A stretch of 64,000 nucleotides of DNA, from NCBI GenBank assembly GCA_039519185.1, contig CM076850.1, positions 163,698,974 to 163,762,973 on the forward strand, given 5' to 3'. This DNA comes from Astragalus membranaceus (taxonomy: Eukaryota > Streptophyta > Magnoliopsida > Fabales > Fabaceae). This document shows positions 19,968-31,600 of this stretch, piece by piece. How positions within the stretch are numbered: position 1 is the stretch's first letter; each line of letters starts with the position of its first letter. The notes beneath the pieces are model-generated. The model had not been told where the DNA came from. It saw nothing but the letters and a program-made list of their open reading frames with translations, and searched no databases. The position numbers and the translations under genes were made by a program.

Positions 19968-22900
19968 ATGACAACAACGCTTTCCTCACATGTTCTTGAA
20001 CCCATATCTAATAAATCAATTATATCTTCATCATCATCTTCATCTCAATCCTTTTCAAACCAAATTTTCAAAAAAGAAACCTGTTTTGAAAATCAATCTT
20101 CTTTATCTGAATTTACCATAGATAAAGAATCCCTTAGGAAAGATTTCTACTCTGAGGAATGGGCTCCTCACAGAGTATGGTTCTTTCAAAAATACCAGGG
20201 ACACAAAAAACAAAAAATCCAAGAGAAATTTTACAAATTTCTCGAACAAGTAAAATTCAATATTCCTTTCTTTGATTGGTTTCATGCTTATACCATCAGA
20301 GAAAATATTGACTACCCCTTCCAAACTAACATGGTTGGTAGAAAGACCCTAGACGTTATTACTGTCTGGCATCTTAAAGATGGCCAAATGGTTTAGTCTG
20401 AGCTTCCACCCAAAGTCCCCGTTGCTCTCAGTAGCAAAGACCAATCTACTCCTGTTATGGCCTCCCCTTTCAAAATAAAAACTGAGGAAGGACCCGTCTC
20501 TACCAAAGACATCAGAGACCTCATGGAGCAATCCAATTACACAAACAAGTACCTCCAAGCTTTAGGTGATTCTAACAGTAGCAGGAAAGGCAAAGAAATT
20601 TGTCTTGACTCTTCTAAAACAGAACCATCTTCATCTTCTGCCCAATTAGAAAAACCTTTATTCAATCCCTATAAAATCCTTCAAAAAAACCCTTCGGCGT
20701 AGTGATCCCAAAGATCACATCAAGAAGGAAGTTGAAGACGCCAAAAATGAACTCTTAGCCAAAGTCAATGAGCAATTAGTTCTCCTTAGGACAACTGCTC
20801 CTGACACACCCTCACCTAAGAGTAAAATCATCAATATGCTTGATGAGACCTCTTCTGACCACTCAGAATATATCAGTCCTAAAGACAAAATCAACCCTAT
20901 CATCTACAATCCCCAGAACCAATGGAAAAAAGAAACGAAACTTTATTATCCTAGAGCCACGGCCCCTGACCTTCTCTTAGAAGAAAAGGAGACCAACATC
21001 AAAAGCTTTAGTGCTAATAATGTTTATGAATGGAAAATTGATGGAGAAAATGAGGATGGCATAACCAAGATTCTTCAAAACATGACTATGGGTGTCACTG
21101 CTTATGAGACCTCCAATAATTGTCCAGAAAACATGATTGTAGAAATCCTGGTCGCAGGTTTTTGTGGTCAACTCAAAGGTTGGTGGGATAATTATCTCAC
21201 TGATAATGTTAAACAATATATCCTCACTGCAGTCAAACTTGACTCCAGTGGTATCCCAATCTTAGACGAGGATGGTAGTATCCCTGATGCTGTCAATACC
21301 TTAATCTTTACTATAGCCCGACATTTTATTGGAGATCCTTCTTTAATCAAAGACAGATCTACTGAATTGTTGTCCAATCTTAGGTGTAAGACCCTTGGTG
21401 ACTTTAGATGGTACAAAGACACCTTCTTGACAAGAGTCTATACCAGAGAAGATAGCCAACAAGCTTTTTGGAAAGAAAAGTTCTTGGCTGGTCTCCCCAA
21501 ATCGTTAGGTGATAAAGTCAGGGATAAACTTCGTAGTCAAAACCCTGATGGCATTATCCAGTATTAGCAATTAAGTTATGGTCAACTTATTGCTATCATC
21601 CAAAGAGTTGCTTTAAAGATCTGTCAAGACGACAAAATCCAGCAACAACTATCCAAGGAAAAGGCCCAAAACTCGAAAGACTTAGGGACCTTCTGTGAAC
21701 AGTTTGGTCTTCCCTGTGCTAAGAAAGCCGGGTCCAAAACCAAACCAAAATCCAATAAAGTCCTACCTAGACCAAACTACTACAGAGAAAGACGTTTCAG
21801 TAAACCCAAACCACAACCCACGGGTCGACCCGCAAGAAGACATTATGAAAATAATGACAAAACTGGGGACCCAATTATCTGTTTCAAATGTGGCAAACCA
21901 GGCCACATCAGCAAAAATTGCAGGATCTTAGGGAAACTCAAGGCCCTAAATCTTGACCCAGATATTGAGGATAAAATTAATAATCTATTGGTCCAATCCT
22001 CAGAAGATACTGGTGCAGGATCTTCTGACCATTCTCTAGATGACCTAAATCAAGTCCAACAAGATGACTTAACCGATTCCTCTAATCACATTAATGTCCT
22101 CACTAGAGAACAAGAGCTTCTCTTTGAAGCCATTAATGCTATCCCTGATCCACAGGAAAAGGAAAAATACCTTAACAAGTTAAGGTCCACCCTTGAATCA
22201 AAACCCCCCAAAAGTCCTCTCGTAACCAATAGGTTTAACCTAAAAGACACCTTTAAAAGGTTAGAAAGAACAAGTGCAAAACCTGTTACTATTCAAGATC
22301 TTCATTTTGAAATTAACAAATTGAAAATCAAAATTAAAGATCTTAAACAGAAACAGGCTGAGCAACATTCAACCTTTGAACGTTGGAAGGCTTATATGCC
22401 TGAAAACGATTCATCTTCTGGGGTTTCTGCTTCTGAGGATGATGAAAAGGTGGAAACACCCGATGATGATTTTTTGAGAATTATCAATTATGTCAAAATC
22501 CAAAAGTTTTATATAAACGTCAAAATCATCATAGGAGAGTTCACCCTTGAGACTATTGCTCTCTTTGACACTGGAGCAGATTCTAACTGCATTTTAGAAG
22601 GTATTGTTCCTACTAAGTATTTTGAAAAAACCTCTGAGAAACTTAGTGCTGCTAACGGCTCTAAACTCAGGATCAATTACAAATTATCTTCGGCTATTAT
22701 TGAAAATCAAAATTTCAAAATTGACACATCCTTCTTACTTGTTAAGGATTTAAAAAACAAAGTGATTTTAGGAACTCCGTTCATAAGGTCACTTTTTCCT
22801 TTCCAAATAACTGAGGATGACATAATAGCCCAGCATCTGGGGAAACCCATTATTTTCAAGTTTTTAAGAAAACCTTTTATTAGAAATTTAAACCCAATTT

Positions 22901-23007
22901 CTTGCAGAGAAAAACAAATCAATTTTCTTAAAGAAGAAATATCTTTTAGGAACATTGACAATCAATTGCAAACAAGGGTAATCAACTTAGGGTTAAAAGC
23001 CTCTTAG
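19968..23007 (+). pseudogene. Capsid-protease polyprotein (pararetrovirus copy B), broken
   Basis: Same domain order as copy A from the ATG at 19968: Ser-rich start, DFYSEEW block, capsid core with GQLKGWWDNYL (about 21163-21195), intact CCHC knuckle (CFKCGKPGHISKNC), coiled-coil-like linker, protease site DTGADSNCI (about 22567). TAG codons at 20394-20396 and 21565-21567 stand where copy A has CAG. An 8-bp loss near 20675 shifts frame. From 21568 to 23007 the frame is open through knuckle and protease. It ends overlapping the RT frame (22959 onward, -1 register). The movement domain is missing at the same junction as in copy A. Confidence 0.85.
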
Positions 23008-24398
23008 AGCAAATCCAATCTACCATTTGTTCTGACCTACCCAATGCTTTCTGGGAAAGAAAGCATCACATAGTTGAGCTCCCTTATGAGAAGGATTTTT
23101 AGGATAGACAGATCCCTACCAAAGCTAGGCCTATCCAGATGAACCAAGAACTTCTTCTTGTTTGTCAAAAGGAAATCAAAGACCTCTTGGCAAAAGGACT
23201 TATTCGCAAGAGTAGAAGCCATTGGTCTTGCTCTGCCTTTTATGTTAATAAACAGGCTGAGATCGAAAGAGGAACCCCTAGGCTGGTCATCAATTACAAA
23301 CCTCTCAAGCTCTTTGCTGGATCAGGTACCCCATACCTAACAAGAAGGATCTTCTCAAAAGACTTCATGATGCAAAGATATTCTCAAATTTTGACATGAA
23401 ATATGGATTTTGGCAAATTCAAATCAAAGAAGAAGACAGGTACAAAACTGCCTTCACTATCCCATTCGGCCAGTGCGAATGGAATGTCATGCCCTTTGGT
23501 TTGAAAAATGCTCCTTCTGAATTTCAAAACATCATGAATGAAATTTTTAATCAGTATCAAAAATTTGCCATTGTCTATATTGATGATGTTTAAATTTTTT
23601 CCCAATCTTTTGATCAACATGTCAAACACATCAGCACTTTCATTTCCATAATCAAGAGAAATGGCCTTGCTGTCTCAAAAACAAAAATCAATCTTTTTCA
23701 AACAAAAATTAGATTTCTTGGTCACAGTATCCATCAAGGAACTATTATCCCCATCAGTAGAGCCATTGAATTCTCTGATAAATTTCCTAATCAAATTATT
23801 GACAAAACCCATTACAAAGATTTTTAGGTTGCCTCAATTATGTTTCTGATTTCTTCCCGCAACTTAGTAATCTTATCAAACCTCTCCATGATCGTCTGAA
23901 AAAGATCCTCCTCCCTGGACAGACGTTCATACCAATGTTGTCAAGCAAATCAAATCCTAAGTCAAAGAGCTTCCTTGTCTTTACCTTCCCAATCCCGAAG
24001 CTTTCAAAATTGTCGAAACCGATGCCTCTGACATTGGTTATGGCGGAATTTTAAAACAAAAATTTTCTGGGAAAGAGCAAGTCATAACTTTTACTTCTAA
24101 ACATTGGAACCCTGCTCAGCAGAATTATTCCGCTGTCAAGAAGGAAGTTTTGGCAATTGTTTTATCTATCTCAAAATTTCAATCTGATCTTTTAAATCAA
24201 AAATTTCTTGTTCGTGTTGATTGCAAATCTGCAAAAGAAATCCTGCAAAAGGATGTGAAGAACCTTGCATCAAAACAAATTTTTGCCAGATGGCAAGCAA
24301 TTTTGAGCATATTCGATTTTGATATTGAGTATCTCAAAGGATCTGACAATGCTCTCCCTGACTATCTCACTCGTGAATACTTACAGGGAAATAGTTAA
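22959..24398 (+). pseudogene. Reverse transcriptase-RNase H (pararetrovirus copy B), broken
   Basis: Collinear with the intact copy A gene. Breaks include TAG at 23100-23102 (CAG in A), a frame loss near 23310 in the first RT motifs, TAA at 23591-23593 directly after YIDDV, and further frame loss around 23815-24140. The final RNase H segment (24150-24398) is open and ends in the same residues as A. No integrase follows. It cannot make a working enzyme as it stands. Confidence 0.87.
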
Positions 24399-24942
24399 TT
24401 CTTCCTCCTTAGGAAGATTCAAAACATTTTCGAAAAATGTCCTTGAGCAAGACAATTGCACCACTCTAAGTGAGAAAAACTGCTCATCTACCCTAGAACA
24501 TGGTAATAGTAGTACCAGCAATGGTATGAAAAACTGTTCCACCAACAACCTAGATCATGGTGATAGTAGTACCAGCAATGGTATGAAAAACTGTTCCTCC
24601 ACCACCCTTGAACATGGTGATCGTAGTGTCAGTGATGACATGAAAAACTGTTCAAAAACGAATTATTGTTTTACTAACCCTTTCAATCGTTTTGTTTTTT
24701 GTAATCATGTCTTCATGTCATTTGGTCGAGCTTTCATCATGGCAGACAAAGAGCATCTCTGCTTTTGTCCCCCACCAGTTCAATCATCATTTCAATTCTT
24801 GCCACCTGTCAAAGGCGTCAATCATGGCAGACAAGAGGAATATGATTTTAATAGCATCTTTAATCAGGTCATCCTTTTGAACAGTCCAAGTCAGAAGACT
24901 CTTGGATCCCAAACAGTTCAAGTCATTAGTGCACAGTGCAAG
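24399..24942 (+). promoter_or_regulatory. 3' repeat region, copy B
   Basis: Three imperfect repeats of about 66 bp (24470-24665) with the 'gtagtaccagcaatggtatg' core and 'aaaaactgttc'. The 'catggcagacaa' blocks (24738 and 24825) and a gtgcacagtgca motif at the Athila insertion point follow. The repeats happen to be open in one frame (NCSST-type peptides), but the same repeats in A and C are not, so I do not call a protein. Confidence 0.65.
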
Positions 24943-26438
24943 TGTTTGCGCGTGTGTTTCAAGTCGCAATATCAGTGCAAGTATACACGTCGTACAAGTA
25001 ATAAAGTGGATAAAAATAAGAGATCGTTCCCACGAGGATTGATTTTACTTTCAATATTCAAGTCTTCAAAACACAAGTGAAACAAGTAATAAATCGGCAC
25101 TAAAAGTTGATGTTAAGACTAAGAAAGTAGATAAAACAAGTAAACAAGAAGTGGTTGTGAATATGGAAATGTATGAATTGGATTGCTGCATGCAAGTAAA
25201 TCTCCTCTAGTCAGACGTTATAACGTTTACACGTTAACACGTACAAATGCTATGTTGTATAGACGTTATAACGTTTGAACGCTGTTGCAAAAGAGCTGTG
25301 CTTTTCAGTCACAAAACGTCAGAGCTTCAAGTACTAGAATTCCTATGTCTAGGTTCTAAGTAGGCCTACTCCTGTATTTTAAGTACCCACAGCAATGTCC
25401 TATGAACTATTATCCATTCTATGTCTAGACTTAGATAAAAATGCATAAATGTCTTTAGTGCACCTTTTTATTCACATAAATCTTTGAGTTCTTTTCATAA
25501 ACCATGTCTGTACCTATGAATCTACTTATTTTAAGTGGCCAATTTTAAAACAAGTTTGGAAGTATTAACATGCAAAGATTTAAAACGCATAAACATCAAT
25601 ACTTCATAGCATTAAATTAGAGGTTCATTACATGCAAAACAACAACCCAACTACAACTATTTAGCTCATGCTGAGCATCTCTACAGGAAGAAGAGGAGTT
25701 GAAATCCAATTACCGTACATAGAGAAAAGGAGACTAAACGCAAAAGATACGCCTAAGTAACCTTCCTTCGTGCACGCTGTAGAGACGTTGCAACGTCTGA
25801 GCTTCACAATAGTGGTTGCGAATGGAAATAGCGAAATGGAGCTTGAGAAGAGTTCAGATGAAGAAGTCTGTGTCCAGAACTTCTTTTAGAAAACTCTCTC
25901 TGAAAATGGAGGAAGGTGGATGATGAATGGAATGATGTTTTTTTTTATGGATGCCCCCTGCCTTTCCTTTTGTAGAGAGAGAATAGCCAAGGAACAAGGG
26001 GTCACATGCTTGCTGATGTCATTGCCCACCTTCCCAGCTTGCTTGTTAATTGACTCTGTTCTGAGAAGACACTGCACTGCTACAGTGCGTCAGCCGCGTC
26101 AGCGCTGAGGAGAGAGAAGATCTTCTGCACTTCTAGATCTTTGACTATTATTTCTTGCGCGCCAAAAATGAGATACTTCTATCTTGCTCTGCTGCCCTTC
26201 TTCAGACGTGATGAGGGACGTTGCCACGCTCAGTTTACTGCATGAAAACAAGAGGCATCAAAATGTTCACAAAGGCGCCAATTGGCGCCAAAATGCATAG
26301 AATTTGTAATTTAGCCCCTTTCTAACTAAAAAGTGATAAACTAACAGAAACTTAATAGAAACAACCTACTATTGCCATAGAACTTGCATGATTTAACTTT
26401 GAATAAGTATAAATAACTCATATAAATATGAGTTATCA
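24943..26438 (-). repeat. Athila-type element 3' LTR
   Basis: 1496 bp, plus-strand ends TGTTTGCGCG and GAGTTATCA. It contains GACGTTATAACGTT palindromes at 25214 and 25262 and a related GACGTTGCAACGTC at about 25787. The 60-odd-codon frames inside are not conserved genes. Confidence 0.93.
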
Positions 26439-26535
26439 CACCCCCAAACTTAAACCATTGCTTGTCCTCAAGAAATCAAAACATAACTTATGAAAAGATG
26501 CATGAAATTAAATACACCAGCAGTTTACATCCTAT
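26439..26535 (-). other. Polypurine tract region of Athila-type element
   Basis: Minus strand reads AAGTTTGGGGGTG directly before the 3' LTR, a plus-strand primer tract. The neighbouring 'ccattgcttgtcctcaag' block recurs beside the PPT of the Gag-only element at 39934-39953. Confidence 0.75.
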
Positions 26536-27752
26536 TGTTAACAATTTGGCAAGTGTACCAAATGTCGCAAGTAATACAATTTATCGGTAAGAACCGGTCG
26601 ATCCACAGGGATTGCGCGTTGACAACAATAGCAAAATTGTAAATTCGTAGATTGTAGATATTTGATAAATCGAGTAATTGGTAACAGAATACGAACGTGA
26701 ATTAATAATGCGAGAAAAACGACTAGGGATCGAATCCTCTCACCTCGCCTATCACATGAACCTCAGCCAATTCAAGTTAATTATTTAATTTCTAGATTCA
26801 ATTCATTAATTTAGGTCAAGGGCAATTCCTTGTCTCAAGACCCCTATTACCCTAAGAGTTACCCTAATTCCTTAGGTGAGTCGTGCCAGAGGGTAACGCA
26901 TTAAGATTAAGAATTATAATGAATTCACATAAGCTACCACATATTCCTATGATGATTACTAGCATGTGATCTAAATACCCAATTTCCAGCTACTAATTCA
27001 TATCCCTATGCAATCACTAGCCTGGATCATCGCAATTATCATATGTAATTGAAAAGCGTTAAGAACATAGGTAATTAGACAAGCAAATCGAATAACAACT
27101 GAATTAACTAGATCAATGGTTCACATGATAGGTTTGGGAGATTCATCTCTCCCTAATCTAAAAGAATTAGTTACAAATCATCCTAAGAGTGGAAACCAAC
27201 ATAGAATAGAAAACAAACATAAAGGAAGACATTTAGAACCTTCAATCCCTTGTTCCCAAGTGGTGAGAAGGCTCCAAAATCGCACCTCCAGCTGCTCCAA
27301 AACGTGGCTCCAATTCCCAAAAACGAAGTCCTTTGGAAAATTGCTGAAACAGCTTTAAAAACCCTAATTTTTACGCACCATCGCGACGCGGCCCGTGGCC
27401 GTCGCGTCGCGACAAATGACAGAAACTTCAGGTCTCGCAAAACTGCTCCAGGTCGCGTCGCGAACCCTCCTGGTCGCGACGCGAAGAATGACAGAAAGTT
27501 CTGGCTTGTAAAATTCCTCCAGATTGCTGCATTTCCGGGCAAGTGTCTGGTTCGCCGAAAGATGCCACAACCAATTAAGAGGTCTTCAAGTCCCATTTAG
27601 CTCCAAAAGTGAAGGAATAACTTACAATTGAACTTCCTACTACAATGATCTAAAACTGAACTAAATCCCAGATAATGACTGTTATACAATAAAAACCCTG
27701 CACAATTGGTCCTAAAAATGCCTAACTTACATCATATGACTGGGAGTCAACA
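26536..27752 (-). mobile_element. Solo LTR in Athila-type element
   Basis: Plus-strand ends TGTTAACAAT and GGGAGTCAACA, with perfect TSD CCTAT at 26531-26535 and 27753-27757. Its start (gcaagtgtacc...cgcaagtaatac...cgatccacagggattg) is built like Athila LTR ends in the same orientation. It contains CGCGTCGCGAC-type runs (27370-27490). Long reading frames over 27183-27600 lie wholly in it and are not genes. Confidence 0.88.
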
Positions 27753-28686
27753 CCTATTCACCCAGTTGATCAAAAATTATCCTCAAGGGGCTAATTTCTT
27801 CAGACTTACACTACACACTCACGCACCAATGCACAATTACATTCTAGATTCATTACTGCCCAAAGTGAGTGTGTGATCACTGTATCAATTCCATCCGTAG
27901 CTAGGTTCAGAAGCTACCCTAGCTTATGAAAGAGTGGTTTTCATTATGGTGAGAGTATAACATCTTTCAAAACAGAGAGTAGGCTAACATTTCCACATAA
28001 GACATGAGGGTTATTTTAAGCATGACAAAGGGTCTTAATTGGGTGCTAGGACTAGATTAGTGCAAACTACTTTTCTGACTCACACAACGCAAAACACACA
28101 GAGGACTGCAACCCCCTCATTACTGAGCAACTTTCATTTGATTTACTACACTTTTTTTTCTGATCCTTTGGATTTGACAATTTTGGATTGAGACATTTGG
28201 AGTGCCCAGTATTTGTTTCGGGAAATTGCAGCAAACACAGAGAACATGTGGATTTTTTCCACTTATTTGAAACACACACACTTTTTTGGTCTTTTTGGAG
28301 TAGACGTTATAACGTTTGTAGATGAGACGTTACAACGCTTGATAACACAGAACACAACACGAAAACACACACGGCATACGTTATAACGTTACGGGTAGAC
28401 GTTACAACGTTGCACTCACACTACACATGCACTAATCATCCTACAGTCTTTGCACCCAGCCTTAGCACAACCTGATATACCCCCAAACTTAGTTTCTACT
28501 GCTACTCTAAGTTTTTAATCAAGTTTTACAATCACCATAGTCAACCAAAACTAGCTTTGGCATCACATAGTCCCTAGCTAACTAGGTTTTCCTCAAAACA
28601 GAGTTTGTGTGGAAGCAGTAATCAATTCTATTCATCTAAGCATGCATCAGCTACTCACACAAATTCACACACAGTCATTCCTAGAT
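27753..28686 (-). other. Athila-type element 3' non-coding region
   Basis: About 0.9 kb between integrase and PPT with no conserved ORF. It holds four GACGTTATAACGTT-like palindromes within 120 bp (28301-28420). Confidence 0.6.
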
Positions 28687-31600
28687 TTAGCCCAAAGAGA
28701 AACATTTTTGATGATTAATAGAGTGGGAAAGTAAACTGATTTCGCACTTAATTTTATGCCTACACAAAACATAAAAATGATCCTCCCCCCCCCCCCACAT
28801 AATAATGATCCTTCCCTTGTTGAGAGCCACTGTGGTTTTGTCCCTAACCACATGTTCTCCATGGTATTGCTTCACTCTTTGGCCATTGACTTTGAAAGTG
28901 GAATTAGTTTTCTCATCAAACAGGTCCACAGCACCATGAGGATAGACTTTTACCAGTTTGAAGGGTCCTGACCATCTTGATTTCAGCTTCCCAGGGAACA
29001 ACTTTAACCTTGAATTAAACAGCAAAACTGGTTGTCCCTCTACTAGCTCCCTTCTTTGAATTTTCTGATCGTGCCACTTCTTGGTTTTCTCCTTATAGAT
29101 TGTTGAATTCTCATAGGCAGTGTGCCTGAATTCATCTAGCTCATTTAGTTGAAGGAGTCTTGCTTCTCCAGCCTTTGAATGATCTAAGTTCAGTTGTTTC
29201 AGTGCCTAGTGAGCTTTGTGCTGGAGTTCAATAGGCAGATGACAAGCTTTTCCGAAGACTAGCTTGTATGGTGACATGCCCAGTGGTGTCTTAAATGCTG
29301 TCCTGTACGCCCACAGCGCATCATCAAGGTGCAGAGACCATTCCTTCCTGTTTGGACCAACCATCTTTTCAAGTATCCTTTTAATTTCTCTGTTGGAAAT
29401 TTCTACTTGACCACTTGTCTGCGGGTGATAAGCTGTAGCAATTTTGTGCTTCACTCCGTATTTAGCCAATAAATTCTCAATTAGCTTATTACAGAAGTGA
29501 GAGCCTTCATCACTGATTATAGCTCTTGGAGTACCAAATCTTGTGAAGATGTTCTGCTTAAGGAATTTGCTGACTGATTTAGCTTCATTATTGGGCAATG
29601 CTACAGCTTCTACCCATTTTGATACATAATCTACAGCTACCAAAATGTATAAGTTTCCATGAGACATAGGAAATGGCCCCATGAAGTCCATTCCCCAAAC
29701 ATCAAACAGTTCCACTTCAAGGATATTTGTCAATGGCAATTCTTTCTTGTTGGAGATGTTTCCAGTTCTTTGGCATTTATCACAGTTCTTCACCAATTCA
29801 TGAGCATCTTTGAAGAGTCTTGGCCAATAATACCCTGACTGTAACACCTTTGCAGCAGTTCTGGTTCCTCTAAAATGTCCTCCATAGGGTGATGCATGAC
29901 ATTGCTGTAACACATGAAGTTGTTCCTCTTCAGCAAGGCATCTCCTAAGCAATTGATCTTGACACATCTTATACAGATAGGGCTCATCCCACAAATAGTG
30001 CTTCACGGTGTGGAAGAATTTTTTTCTTTGCTGATGGTTGAAATCCACAGGCACAATCTTGCTGACTAGGAAGTTGACTATATCAGCATACCAGGGTGCA
30101 GTAGCATCAGACGTTATAACGTTTGAAGAAATTGCCATCGACGTGGTAACGTCTTCAGCTACTGTGGCCACTGTCAGTAGTTTTTCATCAGGGAAATTTT
30201 CTTTTATCTCTTCTGCACCTGTACCTGCATCAACATTCTCAAGTCTAGAAAGGTGATCAGCAACTTGGTTCTCCACCCCCTTTTTATCATGAATTTACAA
30301 GTCAAATTCTTGAAGGAGGAGAACCCATCTGATGAGTCTTGGCTTTGCATCTTTTTTAGCAATCAAATACTTGATGGCTGAGTGATCAGTAAAAACAATA
30401 ACTTTTGCACCCACCAAGTATGATCGAAATTTGTCAAAAGCAAACACAACATCCAGTAACTCTTTCTCAGTTACAGTATAATTTAATTGGGCATCATCTA
30501 AGGTTTTACTAGCATAATAGATAGAGTGAAAAATTTTGCCATACCTTTGACCCAATACAGCTCCCACAGCGTAGTCACTCGCATCACACATTAATTCAAA
30601 TGGTTTGGACCAGTCAGGAGTGACTATCACAGGAGCCGTTACAAGAGCAGTCTTCAATTTCTGGAAGGCTTCATGACATTGCTCATCAAAGTTGAAGACG
30701 TTATCACGTTGCAGCAGCAGACACAAAGGTTTGGAAATTTTTGAGAAATCTTTGATAAATCTTCTGTAAAAACCAGCGTGCCCTAAGAAACTTCTAACAC
30801 CTTTGACAGTGGTAGGTGGAGGTAATTTGTCAATAACATCAATTTTTGCTTTATCAACCTCCAACCCTTTCTTTGAAATCTTATGCCCCAAAACAATTCC
30901 TTCTTGAACCATAAAGTGGCATTTCTCCCAGTTGAGCACTAAGTTGGTCTCTTCACATCTTACTAGAACTCCTTCTAAGTTATCCAAGCATGCCCTGTAT
31001 GAGTCTCCATAGACTGAAAAGTCATCCATGAAAATTTCCATGGATTTTTCAATAAAATCAGAGAATAAAGCCATCATACACCTCTGAAATGTTGCAGGAG
31101 CATTACACAGCCCAAATGGCATCCTCCTGAAGGCAAAGGTACCATAAGGACAAGTGAATGTGGTGTTCTCTTGGTCTTCAGGCATAATGGCTATCTGGTT
31201 ATATCCTAAGTAACCATCAAGGAAACAATAGAATTCTTTGCCTGCAAGTCTATCCAACATCTGGTCAATAAATGGCAGAGGAAAATGGTCCTTCTTGGTT
31301 GCTTTGTTCAGCTTCCTGTAGTCCATACATATCCTCCATCCTGTCACTGTCCTTGTTGGAATCAATTCATTTTTGTCATTGGTCACCACAGTAACTCCAC
31401 CCTTCTTTGGTACACATTGAACTGGGCTCACCCATGAGCTGTCACTGATTGGGTAGATGATTCCTGCGTCTAACCATTTGATGATTTCCTTCTTGACCAC
31501 CTCCTTCATTATTGGGTTCAATCGCCTTTGCCCTTCAATGCTGTTCTTTGCATTCTCTTCCAAGACAATTCTGTGCATACAAATTGTGGGACTGATACCC

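Larger units (their letters stand above)
19812..24942 (+). mobile_element. Endogenous pararetrovirus copy B, main part
   Basis: Plus strand: primer site at 19814, shortened leader, capsid-protease, RT-RNase H, 3' repeats. The copy is interrupted at 24942 by the Athila-type element (target duplication GCAAG at 24938-24942 and 36112-36116). It resumes at 36112 with promoter, a second primer site and leader. One genome unit from primer site to primer site is thus about 5.5 kb without the insertion. Gene content equals copy A: no movement protein, no ORF X, no integrase. Confidence 0.87.

Noticed and set aside
24319..25080. 253-codon plus-strand frame across the copy B 3' repeats into the Athila LTR
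   Set aside because: Repeats happen to be open in this frame; it crosses an insertion boundary and is not open in copies A or C.
27183..27600. Overlapping frames of 116-137 codons on both strands
   Set aside because: Fall wholly inside the TSD-flanked solo LTR 26536-27752; no similarity to known proteins.
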